Shown: piece by piece, positions 9,953-18,832 of the stretch
Layout: each line of letters starts with the position of its first letter
Position numbering within the stretch: the first letter of the stretch is position 1
Assembly: GCF_013155385.1 (NCBI RefSeq)
Contig: NZ_JABJUQ010000007.1
Span: 2,214,001-2,278,000 of the forward strand
DNA from: Bacillus sp. WMMC1349
GTDB lineage: Bacteria > Bacillota > Bacilli > Bacillales > Bacillaceae
Reading direction: 5' to 3'
Length of the DNA stretch: 64,000 nt
Made by a program: the position numbers and the translations under genes
Notes under the pieces: model-generated
Told to the model about the DNA's origin: nothing
What the model saw: only the letters and a program-made list of their open reading frames with translations
Databases searched by the model: none

Positions 9953-10630
9953 TTATGAATCCTCCTTCATTTTTTTAGGGGCAACAGCGACACGATGGCT
10001 TGGAACATCAAGTACCCTTGTCACCGCTTCAATAATAGTCTTTTTTATTTGAACGTTGTCCACTCCTTGAGCGACAACGAGTACACCTCTAATATCAGGC
10101 TTTTTCGTCTGAACAATAACTGGAGTTTCCGTCTCGCCATTTTTGATGATGACGATCTCTTCATCGGAATTGTGTTCTGAGACGGTTCGTTTACCACCTT
10201 GTTTATCCGTTTCATCTGTAGTTGTTTCTTGTGATTTTCGATTTTTTTCAAACACTTTCAATGATGTTGCATCAACATTGACAACAATTGATACATCCTC
10301 AACACCGATGATCGTTTCTAATATTTCTTTCAATTGATTCTCATACTCTTGTTCATAATCTTTAATAGAGTCCTTTGGTTTATCAGTTCCTGAAGGTTTA
10401 AATACTTCTTTTTCACGGCCAGCTTTAGAGCTGTCAGTTTGCGTTTTCGATGATGCTGGAAAAGCCGCTTGATCTTGAGAAGGCTCGGAAGAAAAGATTT
10501 GGCTTAAGAGCATGAAGGAAACACCTAGAACAAATAGAAGTAAAAAATAGTGATATTTTGTCAGTTTCGTTTTTCCCTCTTTTGGGAGCAAGTTACCGAT
10601 CAGCTTGTCGATCCATGTTCTTTTGTTCAT
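9953..10630 (-). CDS. spoIIIAG: Stage III sporulation protein SpoIIIAG
   Basis: Forms a large ring of the mother cell-forespore secretion-like apparatus. A single membrane helix (about residues 28-48, YHYFLLLFVLGVSFMLLSQIF, quoted in part: FLLLFVLGVSFMLL) precedes a periplasmic-like domain with an insertion-type low-complexity segment (about residues 60-95) and a beta-hairpin region with ETPVIVQTKKPDIRGVLVVA. Length 225. Its start lies 38 bases inside the end of spoIIIAF, a longer overlap than I recall for B. subtilis. Confidence 0.93.
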   Translation of the reverse strand: MNKRTWIDKLIGNLLPKEGKTKLTKYHYFLLLFVLGVSFMLLSQIFSSEPSQDQAAFPASSKTQTDSSKAGREKEVFKPSGTDKPKDSIKDYEQEYENQLKEILETIIGVEDVSIVVNVDATSLKVFEKNRKSQETTTDETDKQGGKRTVSEHNSDEEIVIIKNGETETPVIVQTKKPDIRGVLVVAQGVDNVQIKKTIIEAVTRVLDVPSHRVAVAPKKMKEDS

Positions 10631-11252
10631 TGCCGCTTTGTTCCCCCCCTTCTATATGAACAGTAATCTTATCGGGGCTTATTTCCCAAATGTCTGCAAG
10701 CTGATGTTTTAATTTTTCAATCTCTTTTTCGTTTTGTTCGTGTTTGGATTGGTAACTTTCCTCTGTATCAATTTCAACAGGAGAAATAGCTTGGACAGTT
10801 TTTTGGGAAGCGGAATCCATAAAAACAGCGACTTTTATTTTTTCAAGAACATCCTTCTCTGACTTGACCTCACCAGCGGCTGAGAGTTTAACTTGATCTA
10901 TTACATATTTGTCATGATTGAACAGCTCCTCTGCATTGTTTTTTAATTGGTCTGCCATCTGTTCTAAAATATATGCTTGTTGTGAAGCTTGTATTTCTTT
11001 TTTTTCTGAATTTAGCTGACTTTTTATTTTTTCTGGACGAACTTGTCCATTTTTGGTCAATTGTTCAAAAATAATATCTGGATCTGTGCGGAACAGTTTA
11101 AAGATTGGGTTTAAGATCACGACAATCAAGAGTAGGCTGATCACCATTTTTGCGTATTTTTTCATGCTCGAATTTGGCAAGAGCATATCGATAATCGTTG
11201 CAAGCAAGATAAACAAGATAATATTTGTCAGCCATTCTGTCAAAAATCCCAC
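10593..11252 (-). CDS. spoIIIAF: Stage III sporulation protein SpoIIIAF
   Basis: Membrane component of the SpoIIIA complex. Two N-terminal membrane helices (about residues 8-25 and 36-52, with LLIVVILNPIFKLF) lead into a soluble domain ending DKITVHIEGG. At 219 residues it is longer than the roughly 206 of B. subtilis: after GGEQSGNE, where that protein stops, this one reads on for about ten residues (QKNMDRQADR) into the start of spoIIIAG. Confidence 0.93.
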   Translation of the reverse strand: MGFLTEWLTNIILFILLATIIDMLLPNSSMKKYAKMVISLLLIVVILNPIFKLFRTDPDIIFEQLTKNGQVRPEKIKSQLNSEKKEIQASQQAYILEQMADQLKNNAEELFNHDKYVIDQVKLSAAGEVKSEKDVLEKIKVAVFMDSASQKTVQAISPVEIDTEESYQSKHEQNEKEIEKLKHQLADIWEISPDKITVHIEGGEQSGNEQKNMDRQADR

Positions 11253-11263
11253 GACAGACCCCC

Positions 11264-12463
11264 CTACTTTATCATCATGGTCAGATTCCCTGCGGTAATG
11301 ATCACAGTTAAACTTAGGAAAAACATGAGCGAAACGATAGCCATTGCCGCAAAAATATAGATCACGCTTTTGCTGATGACACCAAGACAGCTGATTACTG
11401 GGCCTCCTCCCAAAGGCTGCAAAACTGCGGCGGCCAGTTTGTAAATGAGAGCTAGTGAGAGCACTTTAATAGCCGGAAATGCCGCAATACATAATAAGAT
11501 CGCCACTCCTAAAATCCCGACAGTATTTTTAAGCAAAAGGGACGCACTGATGACTGTATCTGTTGCTTCAGTAAACATTCGACCCAATACGGGAATGAAA
11601 TTTCCCGTAATAAACTTTGCCGTCCTTAAAGCAATTCCGTCCGCTACTGCAGCTGAAGCCCCCTGAACAGAGATAACACCTAGAAATATTGTTAGAAACG
11701 CGGCAAGTGTGCCAATCGCAGCATTCCTTAGCAGTTGGGCAAGCTGTGTGACTTTATATTGTTCTGTCATCGTACTGACAATGCTCAGAATAGCTGATAA
11801 AAATAAAAGTGGGAGCACAACATACTGGATAAACAGACCGCTCGTATTCATTAAAAAGAGAATGACTGGATGGAAGAAAGCGGCTGAAGCAGCACCTCCA
11901 GATGTTGTCATAAGGGCAAGAAGCATCGGAATAAGTGCCAAGATAAAGCTGGTCATTGTTTGAATGGTTTGATTCGCATATGCGATCGCAACCTGAAAAC
12001 TGTTTAAAGCCAAAATAATTAACACCATGTATACAATTGCATAAGCCACTTTACTTACCGTACTTTGTTGAAATGCATTTTGTAAAAGTTGTAATAGTGT
12101 ACAAAATATTGTTAAAAGGATGAGCGTCCCCAGCAGTTTTCCATTCGTTAGTACTTCATGAAATAAGTAAGAAAAAAGGGCCTTGACCCATTCTTCTGGC
12201 GAAAAATGCTTATCTCCCTTAATAAATTCCAACAAACTCCCTTTTTGACTTTCTGGAAGATGCCCGCCATATTCAGTCATGATCTTATTCCAGAACTCTG
12301 AGACCCGATCGATTTCCAGTGAATCCATTTGTTTTTCTGCCATCATTTCTGCTGTTTTCCTAGCGGGTTCTACCGTTTCCCCATGATTTTCCGAAGCTTG
12401 TACATGTCGGGACCCGGTGCAAGCAATTCCAATGACAAACAGCCAGACTAGAGCACGCTTCAC
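11264..12463 (-). CDS. spoIIIAE: Stage III sporulation protein SpoIIIAE
   Basis: Polytopic membrane protein of the SpoIIIA complex with weak permease-like features. A signal-like N-terminus (ALVWLFVIGIACTG) precedes a soluble stretch and then about seven or eight hydrophobic helices from residue 100 to the end. I chose the GTG at 12463 (MKRALVWLF, 399 residues, same as B. subtilis), ten bases after AAAGGAGG; a TTG two codons upstream is only four bases from it. Confidence 0.93.
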   Translation of the reverse strand: MKRALVWLFVIGIACTGSRHVQASENHGETVEPARKTAEMMAEKQMDSLEIDRVSEFWNKIMTEYGGHLPESQKGSLLEFIKGDKHFSPEEWVKALFSYLFHEVLTNGKLLGTLILLTIFCTLLQLLQNAFQQSTVSKVAYAIVYMVLIILALNSFQVAIAYANQTIQTMTSFILALIPMLLALMTTSGGAASAAFFHPVILFLMNTSGLFIQYVVLPLLFLSAILSIVSTMTEQYKVTQLAQLLRNAAIGTLAAFLTIFLGVISVQGASAAVADGIALRTAKFITGNFIPVLGRMFTEATDTVISASLLLKNTVGILGVAILLCIAAFPAIKVLSLALIYKLAAAVLQPLGGGPVISCLGVISKSVIYIFAAMAIVSLMFFLSLTVIITAGNLTMMIK

Positions 12464-12483
12464 ATTCAAAAATCCTCCTTTAA

Positions 12484-12885
12484 TTAAGACATAGAAGGAA
12501 TCAACTTAATGATGGTTTCAATAATGACAGTTAAGATTGGGATAGCCATAACTAATATGAGAATTTTGCCTGCCAGCTCAATTTTTGAGGCGATCGCTCC
12601 TTGTCCAGCATCTTTTGTTATCTGGGCGCCAAACTCAGCAATATAAGCAATTCCAATAATTTTCAGAATGGTTTCAACATATGTCATATTGATATTTGCG
12701 TTGGAGGCGATCTTCTCGATCATGCGAATGATGTGGTAGACTTGATCTACTAAAAATAAAAAAATAGCACAACCGGTAAACACGATGATCATAAAAGCAA
12801 ATGTTGGTTTTTGCTCTTTGACAATCAGGCTGAGGAAGGTCGCAATCATTCCTAATCCAACGATTTGAACGATCTCAATGAGCAA
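12484..12885 (-). CDS. spoIIIAD: Stage III sporulation protein SpoIIIAD
   Basis: Small membrane protein of the SpoIIIA channel, 133 residues with four hydrophobic segments (about residues 4-20, 29-48, 73-90 and 105-125). It resembles SpoIIIAC in its N-terminal IVQIVGLGMIATFLSLIVKE, as in other Bacillus, suggesting an old duplication. Eight bases separate it from spoIIIAC; spoIIIAE follows. Confidence 0.93.
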   Translation of the reverse strand: MLIEIVQIVGLGMIATFLSLIVKEQKPTFAFMIIVFTGCAIFLFLVDQVYHIIRMIEKIASNANINMTYVETILKIIGIAYIAEFGAQITKDAGQGAIASKIELAGKILILVMAIPILTVIIETIIKLIPSMS

Positions 12886-12892
12886 GCCCCCC

Positions 12893-13099
12893 CTATCCCT
12901 GAAATAGAAAGACAGCTTTTATCTTTTGAAACAAATCATCAACGATGGTAGCGACCATGAATAAAATATAAATAAACCCCAGCAGTGTAACCCATTGAGC
13001 GTATTCTTTCTTACCCATTTGATCGAGAATGGTGTGAAGAAAAGCGACAACAATTCCCACGCCTGCTATTTGAAAAATAACATTTACGTCTACTCCCAT
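12893..13099 (-). CDS. spoIIIAC: Stage III sporulation protein SpoIIIAC
   Basis: Two-helix membrane protein, 68 residues, of the mother cell-forespore channel complex. Helices fall at about residues 7-25 (IFQIAGVGIVVAFLHTIL) and 36-55, joined by the conserved basic loop DQMGKKEYAQW. It is almost residue-for-residue the B. subtilis protein as I recall it, making this the best conserved member of the operon here. Confidence 0.95.
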   Translation of the reverse strand: MGVDVNVIFQIAGVGIVVAFLHTILDQMGKKEYAQWVTLLGFIYILFMVATIVDDLFQKIKAVFLFQG

Positions 13100-13119
13100 T
13101 TCATGTGTGCTCCCCTCTT

Positions 13120-13635
13120 TTACATCAATAGAAGAATCAGTAATAACCCAGCTAAAAACCCGAGGCTTTTTACCATTTTTTCATTTTTTGCCTGAGCAAG
13201 ATTTGCTTCGGCTTCTTCTGTTTTTAAATGAGTGATCGCCAATTTAATATGCTTTTGTTGAGAAATCAGATCATGCTTGCCAAGTGTTTCCCCAAACTGT
13301 TTTAAGATATCAATTTCTTTTTTTTTGAGTGCTGTTTCTGGCCACACCTTCCGCAAACTATCCTCCCAAGCTAAACCTGCTGTTGCTCTGCCTTCTTCAA
13401 GTTTTTCGGCAAAATCTACAAACAAGGAGGAAATGGGCTTTGCAAGCTGATTGGCAACATGTTTTGAGGCTAGGCATAGCGGTGTATGTCCATACATAAT
13501 TTCAGCTTCTAGTGACTGCAAAGCGGCCAAAAGTTGACGGATTTGCTTCGGTCTTTCACTGAAAGGTTTGGCCATTTCAAAACCCATCCATGTGACCGTT
13601 ACCAAAATAAATGCCGCCCCTAAAAGTTTCAGCAT
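13120..13635 (-). CDS. spoIIIAB: Stage III sporulation protein SpoIIIAB
   Basis: Membrane protein similar to type II secretion GspF-like factors, needed for SpoIIIA complex function. One helix at the N-terminus (LLGAAFILVTVTWMGFEMAK) and one at the C-terminus (residues about 153-171, SLGFLAGLLLILLLM) flank a soluble helical domain with the characteristic LEAEIMYGHTPL. Length 171 is usual. The start overlaps the spoIIIAA stop by seven bases. Confidence 0.93.
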   Translation of the reverse strand: MLKLLGAAFILVTVTWMGFEMAKPFSERPKQIRQLLAALQSLEAEIMYGHTPLCLASKHVANQLAKPISSLFVDFAEKLEEGRATAGLAWEDSLRKVWPETALKKKEIDILKQFGETLGKHDLISQQKHIKLAITHLKTEEAEANLAQAKNEKMVKSLGFLAGLLLILLLM

Positions 13636-14552
13636 GATAAAACCTTCTCAGTGTTTCTCATTGGTTTACCTTCCCCGTTATAAATCCTGTTTAGGCTTCC
13701 AGGTCCGTTGTTTCTAGATAGTTCAACAACTCGCTGGAACACACCGTTTTCTAAAAGAACTTTCAATGAAGGTCTTTTTTGCAAATCGGAATATGTGAAC
13801 GCATGAGCTGAAACAATCACTGACACACCGGCATGGATCGCTTCTAATAAAGCTTCAGCGTCTTCCATCTTGCCAATCTCATCTGCAATGATGACTTCCG
13901 GACTCATCGACCTGATCATCATCATTAACCCCTCAGCCTTTGGACAAGCATCAAGAATGTCAATACGATGACCAAATTGATACTGAGGTATTCCATCTAC
14001 ACAGCCGGCTATTTCTGATCTTTCATCAATAATCGCGACTTTTTTAGCCTGGATCTGTCCGCTTCCGGCGCTCATCAGTCTGGCAAGATCTCTAAGCAAG
14101 GTTGTTTTACCTGTTTGTGGTGGACCGATAATGAGCGTATTTAACCATACTTTGTTAAATAGATGCGGGACATACGGCTTTGCAATACCAATCTTTTCTT
14201 TGGCGATTCGAATATTAAATGACGAGATCTCTCTGATTCCCTTTACGACACCGTTTTCTAAAATGACCCTGCCGCAAAGCCCAACTCGATGTCCGCCTTT
14301 AATTGTGACATAACCTTTTTTTAGCTCCTCTTCAAGTGTGTACATACTGTAATTACCTAATCGGTTCAAAAGTATTGTTGTATCTTTTAGTGTTGCTTTA
14401 TAATTCAAAAAATGAGGTTGCCCTTTGTTGATTAATTCCAGCGGACGACTTGTCCTGATTCGGATTTCTTCTATTTGGTCAACTTCTTGTTGACTAAGCC
14501 CACTAAGCGCTTGTTTAATCGTGTCAGGGAGAATCTCTATGATGCGATGCAA
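13629..14552 (-). CDS. spoIIIAA: Stage III sporulation ATPase SpoIIIAA
   Basis: ATPase of the SpoIIIA complex related to secretion ATPases of the VirB11/PulE kind. Walker A is GPPQTGKTTLLRD, Walker B-like VIIADEIGKMEDAEAL, and a conserved GGHRVGLCGRV lies before them. I chose a TTG at 14552 (MHRIIEILPD), seven bases after AGGAGGG, giving 307 residues as in B. subtilis; the open frame extends 60 codons upstream but that part overlaps the sigma-E promoter and has no homology. First gene of the eight-gene operon. Confidence 0.95.
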   Translation of the reverse strand: MHRIIEILPDTIKQALSGLSQQEVDQIEEIRIRTSRPLELINKGQPHFLNYKATLKDTTILLNRLGNYSMYTLEEELKKGYVTIKGGHRVGLCGRVILENGVVKGIREISSFNIRIAKEKIGIAKPYVPHLFNKVWLNTLIIGPPQTGKTTLLRDLARLMSAGSGQIQAKKVAIIDERSEIAGCVDGIPQYQFGHRIDILDACPKAEGLMMMIRSMSPEVIIADEIGKMEDAEALLEAIHAGVSVIVSAHAFTYSDLQKRPSLKVLLENGVFQRVVELSRNNGPGSLNRIYNGEGKPMRNTEKVLSC

Positions 14553-14591
14553 AAACACTCCCTCCTCTTTTTTTGCTATGTCTTTTATAAA

Positions 14592-14619
14592 AATGTATGT
14601 CCAAAGAAAGACTTTATGA
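14592..14619 (-). promoter_or_regulatory. Sigma-E promoter of the spoIIIA operon
   Basis: On the minus strand the -10 reads CATACATT (14592-14599), a perfect fit to the sigma-E consensus CATACAHT, and the -35 reads TCATAAA (14613-14619), fitting KMATA at its first five positions; the spacer is 13 bases. It lies about 40 bases before the spoIIIAA start, as expected for this mother-cell operon. Confidence 0.75.
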
Positions 14620-14637
14620 CAAGCCCTCTTTAGAAAT

Positions 14638-14919
14638 CTATTTGTAGATTCCTGCAATAATGAAAACAACACCCGTAAAAATAAGAATAAGTTTCGCATA
14701 TGAAAGCTGTCCTGCAATTTGATATATTCCAATCGTCATTGTGATGATAAAGATGATCGGTCCGACCATAGCAAGAACACTGTTTACGACAACTGCTTTT
14801 TTTACATCATTCACCAGCAACATGACAACAGCTGCTGTCAACTCGATTAAGGATGATAACATTCTTAACATTGCCATAGTTAAAACAGCTGGGTTGGCTT
14901 GTCCAAATAAAAACTTCAT
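14638..14919 (-). CDS. yqhV: Conserved membrane protein YqhV
   Basis: Small membrane protein of 93 residues, DUF2619 type, with three hydrophobic helices (about residues 12-30, 43-65 and 73-91). Function unknown; in Bacillus it is found just upstream of spoIIIAA, as here, and is thought to be expressed in the mother cell. Start ATG at 14919 (MKFLFGQ) follows CTGGAGGTT; seven upstream in-frame codons are not conserved. Confidence 0.88.
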   Translation of the reverse strand: MKFLFGQANPAVLTMAMLRMLSSLIELTAAVVMLLVNDVKKAVVVNSVLAMVGPIIFIITMTIGIYQIAGQLSYAKLILIFTGVVFIIAGIYK

Positions 14920-15145
14920 TTTGTAAACCTCCAGTATCACCTCGGCTTTTTTTACAATCTATGCTCTATCTAAAAAAAGTAGTCTTCTCATTTTTTTATA
15001 AAAGGTAAAATCAATAGATTGGGAAGGGGAAAATTGTTTACGACAGTTTCGCTCATGTTATCTGACTCTTTCTTGACGATCACAAATAACAGCTGACCAT
15101 GTTCATGTTGTTGGTAGGGGTAGAAGGAGAGGCGGGATTGCTTAC

Positions 15146-15194
15146 AAAAAAAACTGTCCTAAAGGTCAATTCCTATGACCTTTTAGAACAGTTT
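15146..15194 (-). terminator. Intrinsic terminator after efp
   Basis: Perfect-looking stem AAACTGTTCTAAAAGGTCA/TGACCTTTAGGACAGTTT (one mismatch) on the minus strand followed by seven T. The remaining gap to yqhV (14920-15145) holds no recognisable gene. Confidence 0.85.
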
Positions 15195-15204
15195 CCGATT
15201 TTTT

Positions 15205-15762
15205 CTATGCTCTTGATACATATGATCCGTCAGAAGTGTTGACAACGAGTGTATCTCCTTCGTTTACGAAGAACGGTACATTAACAACTAAACCTGTTTC
15301 TGTTTTTGCTGGTTTTGTACCACCTGAAGCTGTATCACCTTTAATGCCCGGTTCTGTTTCAACAACTTTCAGTTCAACAGTGTTCGGTAATTCAATTCCA
15401 ATTGTTTCAGTCTGATACATGACGATATGAACAGACATGTTTTCTAGTAAAAATTTCAATTCTTCTTCAATTTGAGAAGCATTTAGTTCAAGCTGCTCAT
15501 ATGTCTCCGTATCCATAAAAACGTGTTGATCACCATTTGCATATAAATACTGCATTGTTTTTGTTTCAATTTGAGCCCGCGCCACTTTCTCACCCGCACG
15601 GAATGTTTTTTCCTGAACAGCCCCTGTGCGAAGATTTCTTAATTTTGAACGGACAAATGCCGCTCCCTTTCCTGGTTTGACATGTTGGAAGTCCATAACA
15701 CGCCAAATCCCCCCGTCTACCTCTATCGTTAAACCTGTACGAAAATCGTTTACTGAAATCAT
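15205..15762 (-). CDS. efp: Translation elongation factor P
   Basis: Rescues ribosomes stalled at consecutive prolines. Three-domain protein of 185 residues beginning [17 protein letters not shown]. The loop that enters the peptidyl transferase centre reads [13 protein letters not shown], with Lys32 at the tip, the residue modified in Bacillus with 5-aminopentanol. The C-terminal [16 protein letters not shown] and VPFFVNEGD are family signatures. Thirty-six bases separate it from papA upstream. Confidence 0.97.
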   Translation of the reverse strand: MISVNDFRTGLTIEVDGGIWRVMDFQHVKPGKGAAFVRSKLRNLRTGAVQEKTFRAGEKVARAQIETKTMQYLYANGDQHVFMDTETYEQLELNASQIEEELKFLLENMSVHIVMYQTETIGIELPNTVELKVVETEPGIKGDTASGGTKPAKTETGLVVNVPFFVNEGDTLVVNTSDGSYVSRA

Positions 15763-15798
15763 GATTTGCTTATCCTCCTAAAATCCAATTCAAACTGA

Positions 15799-16863
15799 TT
15801 ATAAAATAATTAAGTGTTTTGCAGAGTGGGTAAGAGATTCATTCCCTTTGTCAGTCAGGACAATATCGTCCTCTATTCTAACACCACCCGTGCCGGGTAT
15901 GTAGATTCCTGGTTCAACGGTTACAACCATGCCTCTTTCAAGGGTTTGGTCAGAACGAACTGAGAGTGCTGGACTTTCATGAACTTCCATACCAAGACCA
16001 TGACCTGTAGAATGCCCAAAATAGTCACCATAACCTTTAGAAGTGATATGATCTCTTGTATAGGCATCAGCCTGCTTTCCACTGATACCTGGTTTAATAT
16101 TCGTCATGCCGATCATTTGCGCTTCAAACACAATTTGATAAATGTTTTTCAGCTCATCACTTGGTTCCCCCACTGCAATTGTTCGGGTTATATCTGAGCA
16201 GTAACCTTTATAATAAGCCCCGAAATCCAAGGTTACAAAATCACCCTTTTCAACAATTTTGCTACTTGCCACTCCGTGAGGCAAGCTTGAACGAAGCCCT
16301 GATGCCACAATCATGTCAAATGATGAATGATCCGCTCCCTGACTTCTCATGTAAAACTCAAGTTCATTGGCAACTGAAATTTCTGTCATACCTGGCTTGA
16401 TAACCGTTAAAATATGGCTGAATGCAGCATCTGCAATCTTTGCAGCTTCCTTTAATATCTTAATCTCTTCACTTGACTTAATCAAGCGTAACCTTTCCAC
16501 AGATCTTGAAACCGGAATAAATTCAACTGCCCCAAGAGCATGCTTATAATTTGCATACATTCCATATGTCATTTTATCCTGTTCAAAACCGATTTTTTTC
16601 AATCCCATTTCTTTTATAACATCAACTGTTGTTGCACTCATACCTCCAGTATGTTCGATAATTTCAAAGCCGTTGACGACTTGTCTTTTAGCCTGCTCAG
16701 TATAACGGAAATCTGTGATAAAGACAGCTCTGTCCTCCGATATAACCGCAAGACCGGATGAACCGGTAAACCCGGTCATATACTGGAGGTTAACTTGACT
16801 TGTGACAAGGAGTCCTTCTATTCCGAGCCCGTAAAAAAGCTCTCTCAATTTCTTCAATTTCAT
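15799..16863 (-). CDS. papA: Xaa-Pro aminopeptidase (aminopeptidase P), M24B family
   Basis: Cuts the N-terminal residue from peptides with proline in second position. After an N-terminal creatinase-like domain (to about residue 125), the pita-bread domain shows all five metal ligands: DFGAYYKGYCSD (two Asp), GHSTGHGLGMEVHE (His), TVEPGIY (Glu) and VRIEDDI (Glu). Length 354. Known as yqhT in B. subtilis. Its position just upstream of efp joins two proteins that deal with proline, one in translation, one in peptide breakdown. Confidence 0.92.
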   Translation of the reverse strand: MKLKKLRELFYGLGIEGLLVTSQVNLQYMTGFTGSSGLAVISEDRAVFITDFRYTEQAKRQVVNGFEIIEHTGGMSATTVDVIKEMGLKKIGFEQDKMTYGMYANYKHALGAVEFIPVSRSVERLRLIKSSEEIKILKEAAKIADAAFSHILTVIKPGMTEISVANELEFYMRSQGADHSSFDMIVASGLRSSLPHGVASSKIVEKGDFVTLDFGAYYKGYCSDITRTIAVGEPSDELKNIYQIVFEAQMIGMTNIKPGISGKQADAYTRDHITSKGYGDYFGHSTGHGLGMEVHESPALSVRSDQTLERGMVVTVEPGIYIPGTGGVRIEDDIVLTDKGNESLTHSAKHLIIL

Positions 16864-16991
16864 TGTTGAATCCCCCTATTTATGGTTTTAGAAATAACAG
16901 AAAACCTCAGGCAGAACACAAATATTACTGTACATCTCCACAAATCATATCAAATCAACGTACCTAACCTCCCTTTTTTACAATATTCAAT

Positions 16992-17022
16992 AAAAAAATG
17001 TCCACTTACAGTGAACATTTTA
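16992..17022 (-). terminator. Intrinsic terminator after yqhR
   Basis: Minus-strand hairpin AAAATGTTCACTG/TAAGTGGACATTTT followed by seven T. In B. subtilis this position is occupied by yqhS (type II dehydroquinase); here only 181 bases separate yqhR from papA. Confidence 0.7.
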
Positions 17023-17044
17023 TCATACAACACCTATCTCAACA

Positions 17045-17581
17045 TTATTCTCTTGATTCACCGAAGACACGGGACAGTTTTTCTTCATTTAATTCATTGT
17101 ATTCAAATGAAATAGAGTAGCCAACAAATAATCCGTACAATAAATAGATACACAATGTTGTAATAACAGTTTCCCGTTTTAGTTCGGGAACAGTCTGAAC
17201 ATCCGGAAACATCGGATTAAACAGATAAAACACAATGACCCACAAAATGGCTCCGTATACAACACCCATCCACATGCCTTTCACCTGTTTGAAAATGCTG
17301 TAATACAGCAGTGCAGCCCCAATAGATATAACCCCGATCAATAATATGCTAATGACCGTTCCAAGAAATTCACTTTTCCAGTCTCCGAGAATAAACAGCT
17401 GGAGAATCATATTAGGACTGACTTCTGAAAACTTCAAAAAATGTGCTAGCTCCCCTAAAGCACTCCAAAATACACCAGCGAAAAACCCAGTTGTAATGAC
17501 TCTCCCACTAAAAGATGTAGGATTTTCCCGTTTATTTTGTTCTAATTCTTCATCTTTTTTCTTATTGTCTTCACTACTCAT
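17045..17581 (-). CDS. yqhR: Conserved membrane protein YqhR
   Basis: Membrane protein of 178 residues, unknown function. A charged N-terminus of about 25 residues (Glu/Lys/Asn-rich) precedes four hydrophobic helices (roughly 30-48, 68-92, 102-125, 140-160). Homologues occur in Bacillus next to yqhQ, which here is divergently transcribed. SD AGGTGAACAAAAT precedes the ATG. Confidence 0.85.
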   Translation of the reverse strand: MSSEDNKKKDEELEQNKRENPTSFSGRVITTGFFAGVFWSALGELAHFLKFSEVSPNMILQLFILGDWKSEFLGTVISILLIGVISIGAALLYYSIFKQVKGMWMGVVYGAILWVIVFYLFNPMFPDVQTVPELKRETVITTLCIYLLYGLFVGYSISFEYNELNEEKLSRVFGESRE

Positions 17582-17835
17582 GTTATTTTGTTCACCTCCA
17601 TCTCCATTATGTCCAAAAATGGTAGTGTCAAAAATAAACGTTTTAACAGATTTTCAATTCGATAAGTGTAAAAAATATGAAAACGGGTATACTTTTATTA
17701 GATTTGACACAGTTGTAAATGAATTTGATAATTTTTTTCAAGCCATCGATCTAGAGGTTTCATCACTTTTCCTGTACAATAGGTGTAAGGAAATGGTTAA
17801 TGATTTTAAAGATTGATACAGATAGGTTGATGCTT

Positions 17836-18792
17836 ATGTCAAATCAAAAAAACCAACAGCGAGCATACGGTGGGCAGGCTGTTGTTGAAGGTGTTATGTT
17901 CGGAGGCAAACGCCACTATGTCACGGCGATTCGCAGAAAAGATCAAAGTATTGAATTTTTCAAACTGCCGCGCAAATCAAATCCGACATTTGAAAAGTTA
18001 AAGAAAATTCCTTTTATTAGAGGAATTATCGCAATTGTCGAAGCAAGCGCAAATGGAACCCAACATTTGAACTTTTCAAGTGAAAGATATGATCGTGATC
18101 CTGCGTTAGATGGTCAGATCCAAGAAGAAAAACAGTCAAAACTGGCGATGATTTTTGGTGTTGCTGTTATTGGAGTGCTTTCATTCCTGTTCAGCAAATT
18201 TATATTCACCTTGGTTCCCGTCTTTTTAGCGGAATTTACTCGACCTATATTTCAGTCCGATGTTGCACAGATTATGATCGAGAGCTTGTTTAAGCTGGTT
18301 CTGCTTTTAAGCTATATTTACGTGATCTCATGTACACCTTTTATTAAAAGAGTATTTCAGTATCACGGAGCTGAGCACAAGGTCATAAACTGTTATGAAC
18401 AAAATTTGCCAATAACAGTTGAAAATGTCCAACGTCAGTCAAGACTTCATTACAGATGTGGCAGCAGTTTTATTTTGTTTACTGTGATCGTGGGCATGTT
18501 TGTTTACTTGCTTGTTCCTACTGACCCTCTCTGGGTCCGCATTTTAAATAGAATTGCTCTAATACCAGTTGTTCTTGGGATTTCATTTGAAGTACTGCAG
18601 CTCACCAATAAAGTGAGAAATATTCCTGTGCTTAAAGCACTCGGCTATCCCGGTCTTTGGCTGCAGCTCTTAACAACAAAAGAGCCATCTGATGATCAGG
18701 TGGAGGTTGCAATTGAAAGTTTCAATGAACTTCTTCATATGGAAACCAAAGCAGAGGACGAACAGAAGGAACCTTCTCATATCGTAATATAA
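17836..18792 (+). CDS. yqhQ: DUF1385 membrane protein YqhQ
   Basis: Metal-dependent-enzyme-like membrane protein of the DUF1385 family. The hallmark YGGQAVVEGVMFGG is near the N-terminus, and two hydrophobic regions (about residues 108-135 and 145-170) frame the conserved YHGAEHKVINCYE. Start ATG at 17836 (MSNQKNQQRAYGG, 318 residues) agrees with B. subtilis; twelve upstream in-frame codons lack a good ribosome-binding site. Function unknown. Confidence 0.9.
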   Translation: MSNQKNQQRAYGGQAVVEGVMFGGKRHYVTAIRRKDQSIEFFKLPRKSNPTFEKLKKIPFIRGIIAIVEASANGTQHLNFSSERYDRDPALDGQIQEEKQSKLAMIFGVAVIGVLSFLFSKFIFTLVPVFLAEFTRPIFQSDVAQIMIESLFKLVLLLSYIYVISCTPFIKRVFQYHGAEHKVINCYEQNLPITVENVQRQSRLHYRCGSSFILFTVIVGMFVYLLVPTDPLWVRILNRIALIPVVLGISFEVLQLTNKVRNIPVLKALGYPGLWLQLLTTKEPSDDQVEVAIESFNELLHMETKAEDEQKEPSHIVI

Positions 18793-18832
18793 ACTTTAAC
18801 GAATTGGTTAATTTTTTGGGAGGTGGACAGTT

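Noticed and set aside
17346..17816. 156-codon plus-strand frame overlapping yqhR.
   Set aside because: Most of it mirrors the yqhR coding sequence, and the rest covers the divergent promoter region of yqhQ.
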